In this document: positions 8,997 through 17,850 of the stretch, in pieces | Layout of the letters: every line of letters starts with the position of its first letter | Position numbering within the stretch: the first letter of the stretch is position 1 | Source of the DNA: an uncultured Carboxylicivirga sp. | Lineage (GTDB): Bacteria > Bacteroidota > Bacteroidia > Bacteroidales > Marinilabiliaceae | Length of the DNA stretch: 64,000 nucleotides | NCBI RefSeq assembly: GCF_963674565.1 | Contig: NZ_OY771430.1 | Span: forward strand, 806,001 to 870,000 | Direction of reading: 5' to 3' | Position numbers and translations under genes: made by a program | Notes under the pieces: model-generated | Told to the model about the DNA's origin: nothing | Databases searched by the model: none | The model's input: the letters and a program-made list of their open reading frames with translations, nothing else

Positions 8997-10136
8997 TTAT
9001 TTCAATTGTTGATTGTTAATTATTTCCAATGCTTTTTTTACAGAAATGCGTTCATCTTTATTGTACGCTACAATAAATCCTTTAATTCCTTCATTTTGCA
9101 TGGTTTCGCGCGCTTTTGTAACATCTGTAAATTTACCAACCGAATATCTGTACCAGCCGCTTCCGGTTTTTTCGATTATCTCCAGATTGCCACTATAAGC
9201 TTGTTGTAGTTTTTCTTCTGATGCCTTTTCTTTATCAGCCAAAAACTGTATAGTTAAAAACACATCTTTTACTAGTTTGACAGGTTCAGTGATAACAGGT
9301 TCGATTGTTTCTTCAACTGCCGGTGTTGCTTGTTCAACTATTTCGCTTTGTATTACTTCATTTGCAAGCGTTGTAATAGCCGCTTCACTTCCTGTAACGC
9401 CTGTGACTGGAACAATAGGTGTTTCAACTACTGCAATAGATTCATTATTAGTTTCACTCCCGGTGGTTATTTCTTCTACTGGTTCAGAAGCAAGGGTAGT
9501 AGTTTCAACAATAGTAGTTGTATCTGTAACTTCTTCGGGTACATTTAAAATTACTGTTTCGACTTCTTCTACTACTGGTTCTTTCTGAGCCTGATTTTCA
9601 AGCACTGATAAGAGGTATTTTTCCTGTATTTCAATTGCTTTACCCTGGTTTTCCTGAGCCAACTCAACCATTTCAATCATATCCTCAGGTGAAGAAAGGC
9701 GTTCTGATTTATTGTATTGCTTTTTGGCTTTTTTTGTTAGTGATTTTACTTCATTTCGAGTTTTGGAAGCTTCAGCATTACCTTGATTTTCCAATTCCTT
9801 TATTCTTTTATCCAAAACACTAATATGCTTTGCATATCCGTCTTCATAAAAGATAGCGGCCTTTAATTTGGCTTCTGCAATTTTCTTATTTCGCTTATTT
9901 ATCTTGTTTGTTTTAATTCTTCCATCTGCATTTTTTAATGCATCCACTTCTTCTTGAATGGATTTTACTGCATCTATTAACTTATTCCCTTTATTAATTA
10001 ACTTTTCTGATGATGAAAGTTTCTTAATTTCTTTCTCATTCAGGTATTTTTTTAATTCGTTTGTCTGGGCATGGCCATAGAAGGGTAATAATAGGACGGT
10101 TAAAACAATGATGATTGTAATAAGTCGATTTAGCAT
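8997..10136 (-). CDS. SPOR-like domain protein, copy 1 of a duplicated unit
   Basis: A 379-residue exported protein: signal peptide to GHAQ, a lysine/glutamate-rich coiled region (about 25-170), a long low-complexity stretch of V, E, T, I and P (about 185-290), and a C-terminal SPOR-like domain (VFLTIQFLADK, GSGWYRYSVGKFTDVTKA, IKGFIVAYNKDERI). It matches its paralogue at 6895-7890 best in the C-terminal domain; the linker is about 45 residues longer here. The linker probably spans the periplasm between the membrane and the wall. It is followed by its DUF6588 partner. Wall binding is inferred from the domain; the cargo or role is unknown. Confidence 0.8.
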   Translation of the reverse strand: MLNRLITIIIVLTVLLLPFYGHAQTNELKKYLNEKEIKKLSSSEKLINKGNKLIDAVKSIQEEVDALKNADGRIKTNKINKRNKKIAEAKLKAAIFYEDGYAKHISVLDKRIKELENQGNAEASKTRNEVKSLTKKAKKQYNKSERLSSPEDMIEMVELAQENQGKAIEIQEKYLLSVLENQAQKEPVVEEVETVILNVPEEVTDTTTIVETTTLASEPVEEITTGSETNNESIAVVETPIVPVTGVTGSEAAITTLANEVIQSEIVEQATPAVEETIEPVITEPVKLVKDVFLTIQFLADKEKASEEKLQQAYSGNLEIIEKTGSGWYRYSVGKFTDVTKARETMQNEGIKGFIVAYNKDERISVKKALEIINNQQLK

Positions 10137-10251
10137 TTCGGTAGTTTGTTGTTTTTGATTAATAGATGTTTAAAACGAATATATTCAAAATTTAAACATG
10201 CTTTACACTTTTTAACGAACGATAATTAAAAAGGTTTGTTGTTTAAATGTA

Positions 10252-10281
10252 TTTAAAACAGTTCTTACTTCATTATTTTTG
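10252..10281 (+). promoter_or_regulatory. Promoter of the M3 peptidase gene
   Basis: TTTA (10252-10255), 18 nt, then TATTTTTG (10274-10281) matches the Bacteroidetes -33/-7 pattern with one mismatch. The transcript would start near 10288, which is downstream of the first in-frame ATG (10247) and upstream of the ATG at 10313, so it decides the start. Confidence 0.5.
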
Positions 10282-10312
10282 TGAGAAATTAAAGATTGTA
10301 AAAAATTATAGC

Positions 10313-12334
10313 ATGATAAATCCATTATTAAAAACTTTTGAAACCAAACATAACACACCTCCATTTGATACAATTAAGGAGGAGTATTATTTGCCTGCTT
10401 TTAAAGCGCTCATTGAAGAAGGTAAAGGTCATATTAATTCCATTGTTGAAAATACCATTGAACCGGATTTTAAGAATACGATAGAAGCAATGGAAGAAGC
10501 CGGGAGTCAGCTTGGAATTGTAAGTAGTTTGTTTTTCAACCTGAATCATGCTGAGACCAATTCGACAATACAGTCAATAGCTCGTGAAGTATCACCAATG
10601 TTGACTGAGTATTCGAATGACATATGGTTAAATGAAGCATTGTTTGCAAAAGTGAAAAGTGTGTATGATAAAAAGGCTTCTTCTTCATATTCTGTTGAAG
10701 AAGAAAAATTACTGGATGATACCTACAAGGCTTTTGTTCGCAAAGGAGCATTACTTAAAGGCGAGGCGCGTAAAAAATACCGCGAAATAACCAGCGAATT
10801 GTCGCGTTTGAGTCTTCAATTCAGTGAAAATTTATTAGCCGAGACCAATGGATTTCAGCTTCATCTAACTGAAGAAGATGAATTACAGGGATTGCCGGAT
10901 GGTCTGAGATCTGCAGCCAAGGAGTTGGCTCAGTCACAGGAGAAGGAAGGGTGGATTTTTACGCTTCATTTTCCAAGCTATGTACCTTTTATGAAATATT
11001 CTGCCCGTCGTGATTTGCGCAAGAAGATGTACATGGCATATTCAACACGTGGTCATAATAATAATGAACACGATAATAAGGAAATCATTAAAAAGATGGT
11101 TTCATTGAGAGTGGAAAAGGCTAAATTATTAGGCTTTGAAACACATGCTCATTATGTGCTTGAGGAACATATGGCTTTACATCCGGAAAAAGTAAATGAG
11201 TTTTTGCAGGAACTCCTGGATGCTTCATATCTGGTGGGAAATGAGGATGTGAAGGCTGTAGAGGAATTTGCACAACAGAATGGTTTGGATGAACCGCTCG
11301 AAAGATGGGATTATCCGTTTTATGCTGAGAAACTGAAGGCTCAAAAATATGGTTTGGATGATGAGGTAACAAGACCTTATTTCAGGCTGGAGAAGGTAGA
11401 AGAAGGTGTCTTGGGTTTAGCTACCCGTTTATACGGATTACAATTTAAAGAAACCGTGGAGGTTTCGAAGTATCACGATGAGGTGAAGGTTTTTGAGGTT
11501 TTTAATCAAGATGGAAACTTCTTAAGTGTCTTTTATGTTGATTATTTTCCCCGACCCAGTAAACAGGGTGGGGCATGGATGACATCATTCCGTGATCAAT
11601 ACGGTGAGGTTCGTCCTCAGATATCTATTGTCTGTAACTTTACCCGTCCAACAGGTAATAAGCCTTCACTGCTGACTTTTAATGAGGTACAAACCTTTTT
11701 ACATGAATTCGGTCATGCCTTGCACGGTATGTTGAGTAATGTAAAATACCAGAGCTTATCAGGAACCAATGTTTATCGTGATTTTGTTGAACTTCCTTCA
11801 CAGATAATGGAAAACTGGGCTACCCAAAGGGAATGGCTTGAGAAAGTTGGTGTTCATTACGAAACCGGTGAAGTAATTCCACAGGAGATGATTCAAAAAA
11901 TCATTGATAGTGATAATTATCAGAGTGGTTATGCAACAGTACGTCAATTGAGTTTTGGTTTGGTGGATATGGCCTGGCACTCGTTAAAAGAGCCTTTTGA
12001 GGGTGATGTAGTTGCTTTTGAAAAAGAGGCGATGCAGGTAACTGAATTATTTCCTGAAGTGGCAGGCACAGCATTTTCAACCGGTTTCTCTCATATTTTC
12101 GACGGTGGCTATGCTGCAGGTTATTATGGCTATAAATGGGCTGAAGTGCTGGATGCCGATGCTTTTGATTCATTCCTCGAGAACGGAATCTATGACAAGG
12201 AAACTGCGACTCGCTTTAAAAAAGAAATTTTGGAGAAAGGGGGGACTCAACACCCAATGAACTTATACAAGAATTTTAAAGGAAAAGAACCTTCAATTGA
12301 ACCCTTGTTAAAACGAAGTGGTTTATTGAAATAA
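10313..12334 (+). CDS. M3 family metallopeptidase (oligopeptidase A / dipeptidyl carboxypeptidase type)
   Basis: A cytosolic zinc oligopeptidase that trims short peptides. The zinc motif HEFGH is at residues 464-468 (FLHEFGHALHGML), with the usual third-ligand region after it (ELPSQIMENWA) and the substrate loop GYAAGYYGYKWAEVLDADAF. At 673 residues from the ATG at 10313 the length is normal for the family. An in-frame ATG exists at 10247, but the extra 22 residues are unlike the family start (NPLLKTFETKHNTPPFDTI), and the best promoter lies between the two. There is no signal peptide from the chosen start, so it acts inside the cell on imported or turnover peptides. It is a single-gene unit closed by a terminator. 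Confidence 0.93.
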   Translation: MINPLLKTFETKHNTPPFDTIKEEYYLPAFKALIEEGKGHINSIVENTIEPDFKNTIEAMEEAGSQLGIVSSLFFNLNHAETNSTIQSIAREVSPMLTEYSNDIWLNEALFAKVKSVYDKKASSSYSVEEEKLLDDTYKAFVRKGALLKGEARKKYREITSELSRLSLQFSENLLAETNGFQLHLTEEDELQGLPDGLRSAAKELAQSQEKEGWIFTLHFPSYVPFMKYSARRDLRKKMYMAYSTRGHNNNEHDNKEIIKKMVSLRVEKAKLLGFETHAHYVLEEHMALHPEKVNEFLQELLDASYLVGNEDVKAVEEFAQQNGLDEPLERWDYPFYAEKLKAQKYGLDDEVTRPYFRLEKVEEGVLGLATRLYGLQFKETVEVSKYHDEVKVFEVFNQDGNFLSVFYVDYFPRPSKQGGAWMTSFRDQYGEVRPQISIVCNFTRPTGNKPSLLTFNEVQTFLHEFGHALHGMLSNVKYQSLSGTNVYRDFVELPSQIMENWATQREWLEKVGVHYETGEVIPQEMIQKIIDSDNYQSGYATVRQLSFGLVDMAWHSLKEPFEGDVVAFEKEAMQVTELFPEVAGTAFSTGFSHIFDGGYAAGYYGYKWAEVLDADAFDSFLENGIYDKETATRFKKEILEKGGTQHPMNLYKNFKGKEPSIEPLLKRSGLLK

Positions 12335-12341
12335 AACAAGA

Positions 12342-12366
12342 AAGGATGGCCAAGCCATCCTTTTTT
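12342..12366. terminator. Terminator between convergent genes
   Basis: AAGGATGGC (12342-12350) pairs perfectly with GCCATCCTT (12354-12362) across CAA, followed by a T run to 12366. It lies right after the M3 peptidase stop and abuts the stop of the convergent RNase H gene. The T tract favours the plus strand. Confidence 0.85.
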
Positions 12367-13165
12367 ATTTCTGATTATTGCTCTGAATATAAATTGCACT
12401 TTCTTTGGCCAGTATATGACAAAAGTCTTGCAAGGAGTGGCCAGAGTGACCTTTAATCCATTTAAATTCAATGAACTTTCCATCGGTAAGTGCATCCAAT
12501 TCTTTCCACACTTCTGAAAATTTTACATCACTTCCTGATGCTGTCTGCCAATCGTTATATTTCCAAAAATGCATCCATTGAACCATGCCCCTGATCACAT
12601 ACCTGCTATCGGTATTAACCTGTATACTTTCAAATTCATTTAATCGTTTTAATCCTTCAAGTACGGCCTTAAGTTCCATTAAACTACTGCTGCCACCAGT
12701 AAATGATTTGTTGATCACATTGGTTTTACCATCGTTGTAATCGATAATTATTCCGTATCCTGATGTAAAGGATTCAGAGGCAAAAGAACCGTCTGCATAT
12801 AATTTACAGATATCTTTTGTTTCATCAGTACTGCTTGAAATAACTAATATCCCTTTGCGTCTGTCAAGGCGGATAAATTGGTTGTAATCTGATTCGTTTA
12901 AGAAGTTAAAGTCAGGGATGAAAACACAGTTGATTTTTTGTCCGACTTTTATATTACGTTTAGAAGCTGACTGCAATACTTTTTCTAACTGAAATTTATT
13001 CTTTATCAGTATGTCAGTCAGTTTGTTATTGTTGGTGAAATTGGTTCTGTTCTGCCCGGGATAATAAGAGAAATAGGTGATAATATCATTAGAATCAACT
13101 GCATAACATTGGATGGCAGAAGTATTTATGGCCTCAATGGTTAATATCAGTTTTATCGGTTTCAA
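12365..13165 (-). CDS. RNase H-fold protein with N-terminal extension
   Basis: A 266-residue protein whose C-terminal half is a ribonuclease HI domain: LYADGSF (first Asp), SSLMELKAV (Glu), VNTDSRYVIRGM (second Asp) and WIKGHSGH. In E. coli RNase HI the fourth carboxylate sits in GHPENERCDELA; here the aligned stretch is GHSLQDFCHILA, so His occupies that place. The first 120 residues are an unrecognised domain, not an obvious viroplasmin-type hybrid-binding motif. The likely role is removal of RNA from RNA-DNA hybrids, but with an altered active site the activity is uncertain. It is convergent with the peptidase gene and alone on its strand until the cold-shock gene. Confidence 0.8.
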   Translation of the reverse strand: MKPIKLILTIEAINTSAIQCYAVDSNDIITYFSYYPGQNRTNFTNNNKLTDILIKNKFQLEKVLQSASKRNIKVGQKINCVFIPDFNFLNESDYNQFIRLDRRKGILVISSSTDETKDICKLYADGSFASESFTSGYGIIIDYNDGKTNVINKSFTGGSSSLMELKAVLEGLKRLNEFESIQVNTDSRYVIRGMVQWMHFWKYNDWQTASGSDVKFSEVWKELDALTDGKFIEFKWIKGHSGHSLQDFCHILAKESAIYIQSNNQK

Positions 13166-13288
13166 TTGATTTCCTTCAATGTTCAGTAATTTTCAAAGTC
13201 AATTAAATACCTGATATTTAACTCATATTAAGTATTATCCCTACTTTTCTAAAATAAGCCTATAATATAGACCAAATCAGATCGAATC

Positions 13289-13735
13289 TTATGAAATAGG
13301 TTTAACCTTTACTGCTTTTAAACCTTTAAGTCCTCTTTCTGTTTCAAATTCAACTTTGTTTCCAACCTTTAATGGTTCCAAACAATCATTAATATGCACA
13401 AAAATTGAATCTTTTGTATCTAAATCGATGATAAAACCAAACCCTTTTGACTCATCAAAATTGTTAACACGTCCCGTTCTGGTTGTGACAATATTTCTAT
13501 GTTCAGCCTTTGGAACACTTATTTCTATACTTTCAGCTTTAACTTCTGTTTTCTGAGTTTGATCAGGAGGAGTAGAGGTGATCATTCCATTTTCATCAAC
13601 CCATGCAATCATATCATCAAAGTCTTTTTTACCTTGTTCTTTTTTTAATTGCTTGCGTTGTTCTTTATCTTTTCTTTTTTTCTCTTTTTTATTTCTTATT
13701 TCTTTTTTTCCAAATGTTTCCTGTGATCTTGCCAT
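13289..13735 (-). CDS. Cold-shock-domain protein with basic N-terminal tail
   Basis: A 148-residue protein. The first 40 residues are almost entirely Lys, Arg, Glu and Gln (KKEIRNKKEKKRKDKEQRK), the middle is a spacer, and the C-terminus (about 85-146) is a cold-shock domain with both RNP-like motifs, KGFGFI and SIFVHI. Such proteins bind single-stranded nucleic acid and act as RNA chaperones. The basic tail plus CSD arrangement is common in Bacteroidetes. It is probably cytosolic and transcribed alone. I saw no convincing promoter box in the 460 bases upstream. Confidence 0.88.
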   Translation of the reverse strand: MARSQETFGKKEIRNKKEKKRKDKEQRKQLKKEQGKKDFDDMIAWVDENGMITSTPPDQTQKTEVKAESIEISVPKAEHRNIVTTRTGRVNNFDESKGFGFIIDLDTKDSIFVHINDCLEPLKVGNKVEFETERGLKGLKAVKVKPIS

Positions 13736-14195
13736 CCAATTAGTATTTCTTTTGCGAAGAATAAATTCCTCTGGTTTATATTTTTATCACTGAGCTTGAT
13801 CGATTATGTCTGGAAGCATATGCACTTTTGAATTACATGTCTGCATGCATTTGCTTTTAAAAATGAATTCTAGCTTTTCCGATCAAAGCTTGATATTGGT
13901 GTGCAGTTTTAAATTGAGAAGGAATAATCTGATAAGGACTTTTCTTTTTCTTGCACCTAATAATTTTTTGAAAAAGGATAAATCACATCAAATACTAATA
14001 TTGAAATTGATATGATGTGCTGTTTATTCTAAATTTCGATATAAAGGTAACTAATATCTGATAACCTTCATAAAATTATTACATTATAACTGTCTGTTTA
14101 TTGTGAAATTGTCTTTAATTATTGAGTTTTACGTTGGCCTTTCTGCTTAGTAATTAAGTATATAGCTGTGATGTGTTTCTTATTACTAAAATCAA
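13736..14195. other. Gene-free stretch of 460 bases
   Basis: No credible gene on either strand: the short open frames here have no coding character. The only structure I noticed is CACATCA (13984-13990) facing TGATGTG (14013-14019), a possible weak hairpin. It separates the cold-shock gene start from the stop of the TPR regulator gene. Confidence 0.5.
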
Positions 14196-16028
14196 CTAGA
14201 GACTTAAAAGGTATTCATACAAATCCTGTTCTTTATCTAAATTCAATTTCTGTTTTAAACGGTACTTTGATTTTAGCACACTATCGGGTAGCACATTCAT
14301 TAAATCAGCTATTTCTTTAGTGCTTAAATTCATTTTAAGAAAAGAGGCAAGTCTTAATTCTTTTTCTGAAATGCCAGGATAAACAGACTGAATCTTTTTG
14401 TCGAAGTCATTATGTACCTCCTGGAAATAGGTTTTAAATGCTTCCCAGTAATTATCTGAGGCAGCTTCTCGTTTTAGCATCAGCTGAATCCTTTTGTAAT
14501 CCTTATCGAACTCTTTGGGTATGTTTTTCAGATTTTCAAGATTATCATTTAATTCCTGAATAAAACTGTTCTTTTGCAGAAGATGTAAGGTTTGTGAGGC
14601 AAGTTCTTTTTTCTTAAAGTTCAGTTTTTGATCGAATACTTCCTGCTGTTTCTTTCGTTGCTGCTCTTTTTTACGAATACGTTGGCGTGAAATAAAATAC
14701 AGTAACAATGAAATCATTGCAAAAGCCAGCATTCCAAGAGCAAACAAAATCTTTTGCAGCTTATCAACCTTTGACCTTTCCTGAAGGAGTGAAATATTCT
14801 TTTGTTGAAGAGCGATCTTACTTTCGCGCATTTCCGTTTCATAATATTCCTGAAGATTAAGAATCTCCTTTTGTTTTGAAATGGCAAATAGGGAATCGTT
14901 TAATACAATTGATTTGTTTAAAATATTATAGGCTTCTTCGATACGGTTATTCATCTTTAAAGCTTCGGCCTTGAGCATGTAGGCCTCAATCAGCTCTTCA
15001 TCCAGGTCTTTTCGTTGTAATTCATTTTCGAGTGCCAATGTGGCATTTTCGAGCGCTTTAGCCGTATTGTTTAAGGCCAGATAATTTCTGGCAGCCAGTT
15101 TTCGGTTAAGGGTTATAAACTGATAATCGAGTTGGGGTTTATAGTTGAGTTCTTCCAATGCCAGATCCAGACTTTTTCTATGATCTCCCAAAAGATATAA
15201 GGCATGTGAGAGTTGAGCCTTTGCCGGATGTTCCTGAAAGGTTCCTTTAAAGTGTTTGATTGCCTGAGGTAAACTATCAGCAACCATTCGGGGCTTGTTT
15301 AACTCATTCATAGCTACAGCCCAATTGATCATGGCCATGCAGTAGATGTTTTTGCTTCCCGAACGGGTAGCCTCCATAGCTTCTTCATATTTTAGTCGGG
15401 CTTGCTCATAGTCTTTGTTGGTAAGGTAAATACTTCCGGCAATGAAGATAAGACCAATCTTCGTGAATTCAGATCCTTTTTCTGCATAAGGTCTTGCCTC
15501 AGTAAGAATCTCAAGCCCCCTTTTTGTTTTACCCTGCAAATGATAGGCATCGGCCGTTGTTAGGTAGGTAATACCTATTTGTAGGGTGTCATTGGCCAGC
15601 CTGGCTAATTCCAAAGATTTATCAAGATATGGATAAACACTGTCGAATACTTCGGTACGCATGTATGTCATACCCATTCGTCGGTAATAGATACTTGTAA
15701 TCCCTGGAAAAATTAAAGAGTCTACTTCAGTAAGTGCTGTATTTATGAAGTTTCTGCAGTCCTCAGGTGTACCAAAATTGAATGCACTAAAGATTATCTC
15801 TTTATAAGTCATGGCTGAGACAGAATCGCCTTGCTTTCGGGCTTCATCAATGGCCTGCCTGAAATATTTATAACAGGCAGAGTCACCTTTTTCAAGACAT
15901 TGTTCAGCCTGTTTAATGGGTTTTACAATTGTACTGTCCAGAATAGTTAAATAGTTCTGTCCAATACCAGATGGCAGGTAAAAAAACGATAAAAATAAGA
16001 TCAATAAGATGCCTTTTGATATTTTCAT
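14196..16028 (-). CDS. TPR-repeat membrane protein with C-terminal LuxR-like helix-turn-helix
   Basis: A 610-residue protein of a type common in Bacteroidetes. It has a signal peptide, then tetratricopeptide repeats over about 400 residues, one membrane segment (FALGMLAFAMISLLLYFIS), a coiled coil, and a C-terminal helix-turn-helix (SEKELRLASFLKMNLSTKEIADLMNVLPDSV shape). The TPR part lies outside the inner membrane and the HTH inside, so it may be a one-protein signal transducer. Target genes are unknown. I start at the ATG at 16028 because it opens the signal peptide; an upstream in-frame ATG at 16064 adds 12 residues lacking that character. It is divergent from the cytolysin-like gene, sharing a 150-bp intergenic region, so regulation of that neighbour is possible but unproven. 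Confidence 0.85.
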   Translation of the reverse strand: MKISKGILLILFLSFFYLPSGIGQNYLTILDSTIVKPIKQAEQCLEKGDSACYKYFRQAIDEARKQGDSVSAMTYKEIIFSAFNFGTPEDCRNFINTALTEVDSLIFPGITSIYYRRMGMTYMRTEVFDSVYPYLDKSLELARLANDTLQIGITYLTTADAYHLQGKTKRGLEILTEARPYAEKGSEFTKIGLIFIAGSIYLTNKDYEQARLKYEEAMEATRSGSKNIYCMAMINWAVAMNELNKPRMVADSLPQAIKHFKGTFQEHPAKAQLSHALYLLGDHRKSLDLALEELNYKPQLDYQFITLNRKLAARNYLALNNTAKALENATLALENELQRKDLDEELIEAYMLKAEALKMNNRIEEAYNILNKSIVLNDSLFAISKQKEILNLQEYYETEMRESKIALQQKNISLLQERSKVDKLQKILFALGMLAFAMISLLLYFISRQRIRKKEQQRKKQQEVFDQKLNFKKKELASQTLHLLQKNSFIQELNDNLENLKNIPKEFDKDYKRIQLMLKREAASDNYWEAFKTYFQEVHNDFDKKIQSVYPGISEKELRLASFLKMNLSTKEIADLMNVLPDSVLKSKYRLKQKLNLDKEQDLYEYLLSL

Positions 16029-16145
16029 CTTGATTAGGTTAAAAGTTTTCAAAATGTACAACAAGCTGCCCCTGTAAATGTTGATTTTTTACTTCTGTCC
16101 ATATTTTGTCAATGCCCATAATTCGCTTTTAGTAAAGGTTAGCAA

Positions 16146-16153
16146 TAGTTTTG
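16146..16153 (+). promoter_or_regulatory. -7 box of the cytolysin-like gene
   Basis: TAGTTTTG matches TAnnTTTG exactly. The implied start near 16160 leaves about 20 nt before the ATG at 16181. I find no good -33 element at the proper distance, so confidence is limited. Confidence 0.35.
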
Positions 16154-16180
16154 AAGTGTTGAATCATAATACTATTGTCT

Positions 16181-17722
16181 ATGAGAATTAGAAGGATTTT
16201 TAGATGTGAAAAATTGTTTTTATTGGCATTGTTGGTAACTGCTTGTTCGACCGATGATGTAATAAACGAGGTAGAGAATAATGAAATTAATGAAGTGTTG
16301 GAAAGCCTGAAAGAATTCAATCAACCGGATGAGAGTGGTGAAGTTGAAGTGGGTATGTCTGACCCGATGCGAGATGATGATGATCAGTCATTGGAGTGTG
16401 TTACCACTACCTATTCAATGGCTACAGGATTTGATGAGATGGTGGCTTTGGACCCTTCAACCGATGTTATTTTTCCGGGTGCTATTTTAAAAGGTGAGAC
16501 TATACCAACGGGTGCTTATGAACCTATCATTTCTGATCGTAATGCTGTAACATTATCAGCATCGCTCACCAACATCAGTGGTAGTCCGGTAGTCACTGTA
16601 AATAATCCTACCTTGTCGTCAGTGCGTGAGGGAATTAAAACGATTCTTGATCAGGAGGTAACTGGCGGAACGGCAGCCCGGGTTAGTTTTGAAATAAGTA
16701 ATGTTTACTCTGAGGAGCAGTTAAATATAGCAATAGGCGCTAATTACAGGGTTGCTAATAAATCAGTTTCGGGTTCATTTGATTTTAGCAATTCTACTTA
16801 TTCAAACCGTTTCGTGGTTAAATTTATTCAAACCTATTATACAATTGATGTGGATCCTCCTGCAAATCCTGGTGACTTTTTTGCGAAAGCTCCGGATGCA
16901 AGTGTATTTGGCAGTACATGTCCGGTTTATGTGGGAACAGTAGCATACGGTCGCATGGTTATTTATACGGTAGAAACAAACCGAACACAGACCGAAATTG
17001 ATGCAGCTTTCAGAGCAACTATTAATTCGGCTGATGGGGAAGTAGAGACTAACTACGAAAACATCATCACAGAATCAAAGATTAATGCTGTTATTATTGG
17101 TGGGTCGGCTGCTGATGCTGTGGGTGTAATAGAAGGCCCACAGGGAATTTACAAGTACATTAGTCAGGGAGGAAATTACGATAGAAATAACCCAGGAGCC
17201 CCAATCGCTTACAAATTACGATATCTGAAAAAAGGTACTCCTGTTGCCCGGGTTGTTTTGCAGTCAGAATATCCGATTCGCAATTGCGATGTGGCATATC
17301 AAAAGTATTTTGCATCCATTAATGCAATAGAAGTAAAGGATTTCGATGCTGGATTTGTCAATTCATGGGATACTTATGGAAAGATCAAAATTGAATATTT
17401 TGATGGCAATCAATCATTGGGAAGTAAAGAATGGTCGGTAAGTCGTGACAATGCAATCAAACTCAATGAAAATAGCAGGTATACCATCAATGGAAAGAAT
17501 TTTACAGTTGCTGATTTGTACAAGCTTGATACCGAAAATGTTTATGCGCGAATAACAGCAGATATTTACCGGAAAGATTTGGTAAATGACAATCACCTTG
17601 GTGGTATTGATGAGAAAATATATGTCAGCAATATTAATGTGGGTAGTGGTGAACGTAGCAGAACCATGCAGGATAAAGGAAAAGTAAAGATTTACTTTAC
17701 ATTGAAAGAAGTAGCTTATTAA
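16181..17722 (+). CDS. Cholesterol-dependent-cytolysin-like (thiol-activated cytolysin family) lipoprotein
   Basis: A 513-residue lipoprotein (lipobox VTAC, Cys20 by this start) whose body matches the pore-forming cytolysin family. Key segments are ALDPSTDVIFPGAILKG (like the DPxxxYPGALLxA block) and VAYGRMVIYTVET followed by AAFRATI (compare the VAYGRxVYxKLETTS-AAF block of perfringolysin and pneumolysin). The family forms giant oligomeric membrane pores. The tryptophan-rich cholesterol-recognition undecapeptide is absent; the C-terminal 130 residues are a different, strand-rich domain. The ATG at 16181 is preferred over a TTG two codons upstream. The target membrane is unknown; antagonism or host interaction is inference. 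It is monocistronic, with a terminator downstream. Confidence 0.82.
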   Translation: MRIRRIFRCEKLFLLALLVTACSTDDVINEVENNEINEVLESLKEFNQPDESGEVEVGMSDPMRDDDDQSLECVTTTYSMATGFDEMVALDPSTDVIFPGAILKGETIPTGAYEPIISDRNAVTLSASLTNISGSPVVTVNNPTLSSVREGIKTILDQEVTGGTAARVSFEISNVYSEEQLNIAIGANYRVANKSVSGSFDFSNSTYSNRFVVKFIQTYYTIDVDPPANPGDFFAKAPDASVFGSTCPVYVGTVAYGRMVIYTVETNRTQTEIDAAFRATINSADGEVETNYENIITESKINAVIIGGSAADAVGVIEGPQGIYKYISQGGNYDRNNPGAPIAYKLRYLKKGTPVARVVLQSEYPIRNCDVAYQKYFASINAIEVKDFDAGFVNSWDTYGKIKIEYFDGNQSLGSKEWSVSRDNAIKLNENSRYTINGKNFTVADLYKLDTENVYARITADIYRKDLVNDNHLGGIDEKIYVSNINVGSGERSRTMQDKGKVKIYFTLKEVAY

Positions 17723-17736
17723 TGATCCTTTTTCTA

Positions 17737-17785
17737 AGCCGGCACCTAAAGTTGATTCAACAACCTAGTGTCGGTTTTCTTTTTT
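17737..17785 (+). terminator. Terminator of the cytolysin-like gene
   Basis: AGCCGGCAC (17737-17745) pairs with GTGTCGGTT (17768-17776) with two G-T wobbles, followed by a T-rich tract to 17785. It starts 15 bases after the stop codon. Confidence 0.75.
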
Positions 17786-17850
17786 AATTAAGATGGCTAA
17801 TATTGGAAGGCATGATTAGTATTAAGAGTAATTATTTGAGTGTATGTTTG

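Noticed and set aside
9277..9588. Plus-strand open frame rich in Ser, Thr and Val that resembles a low-complexity secreted protein
   Set aside because: It is the antisense image of the repetitive V/E/T linker of the SPOR-like protein at 8997-10136, whose own frame has a signal peptide and a recognisable domain.
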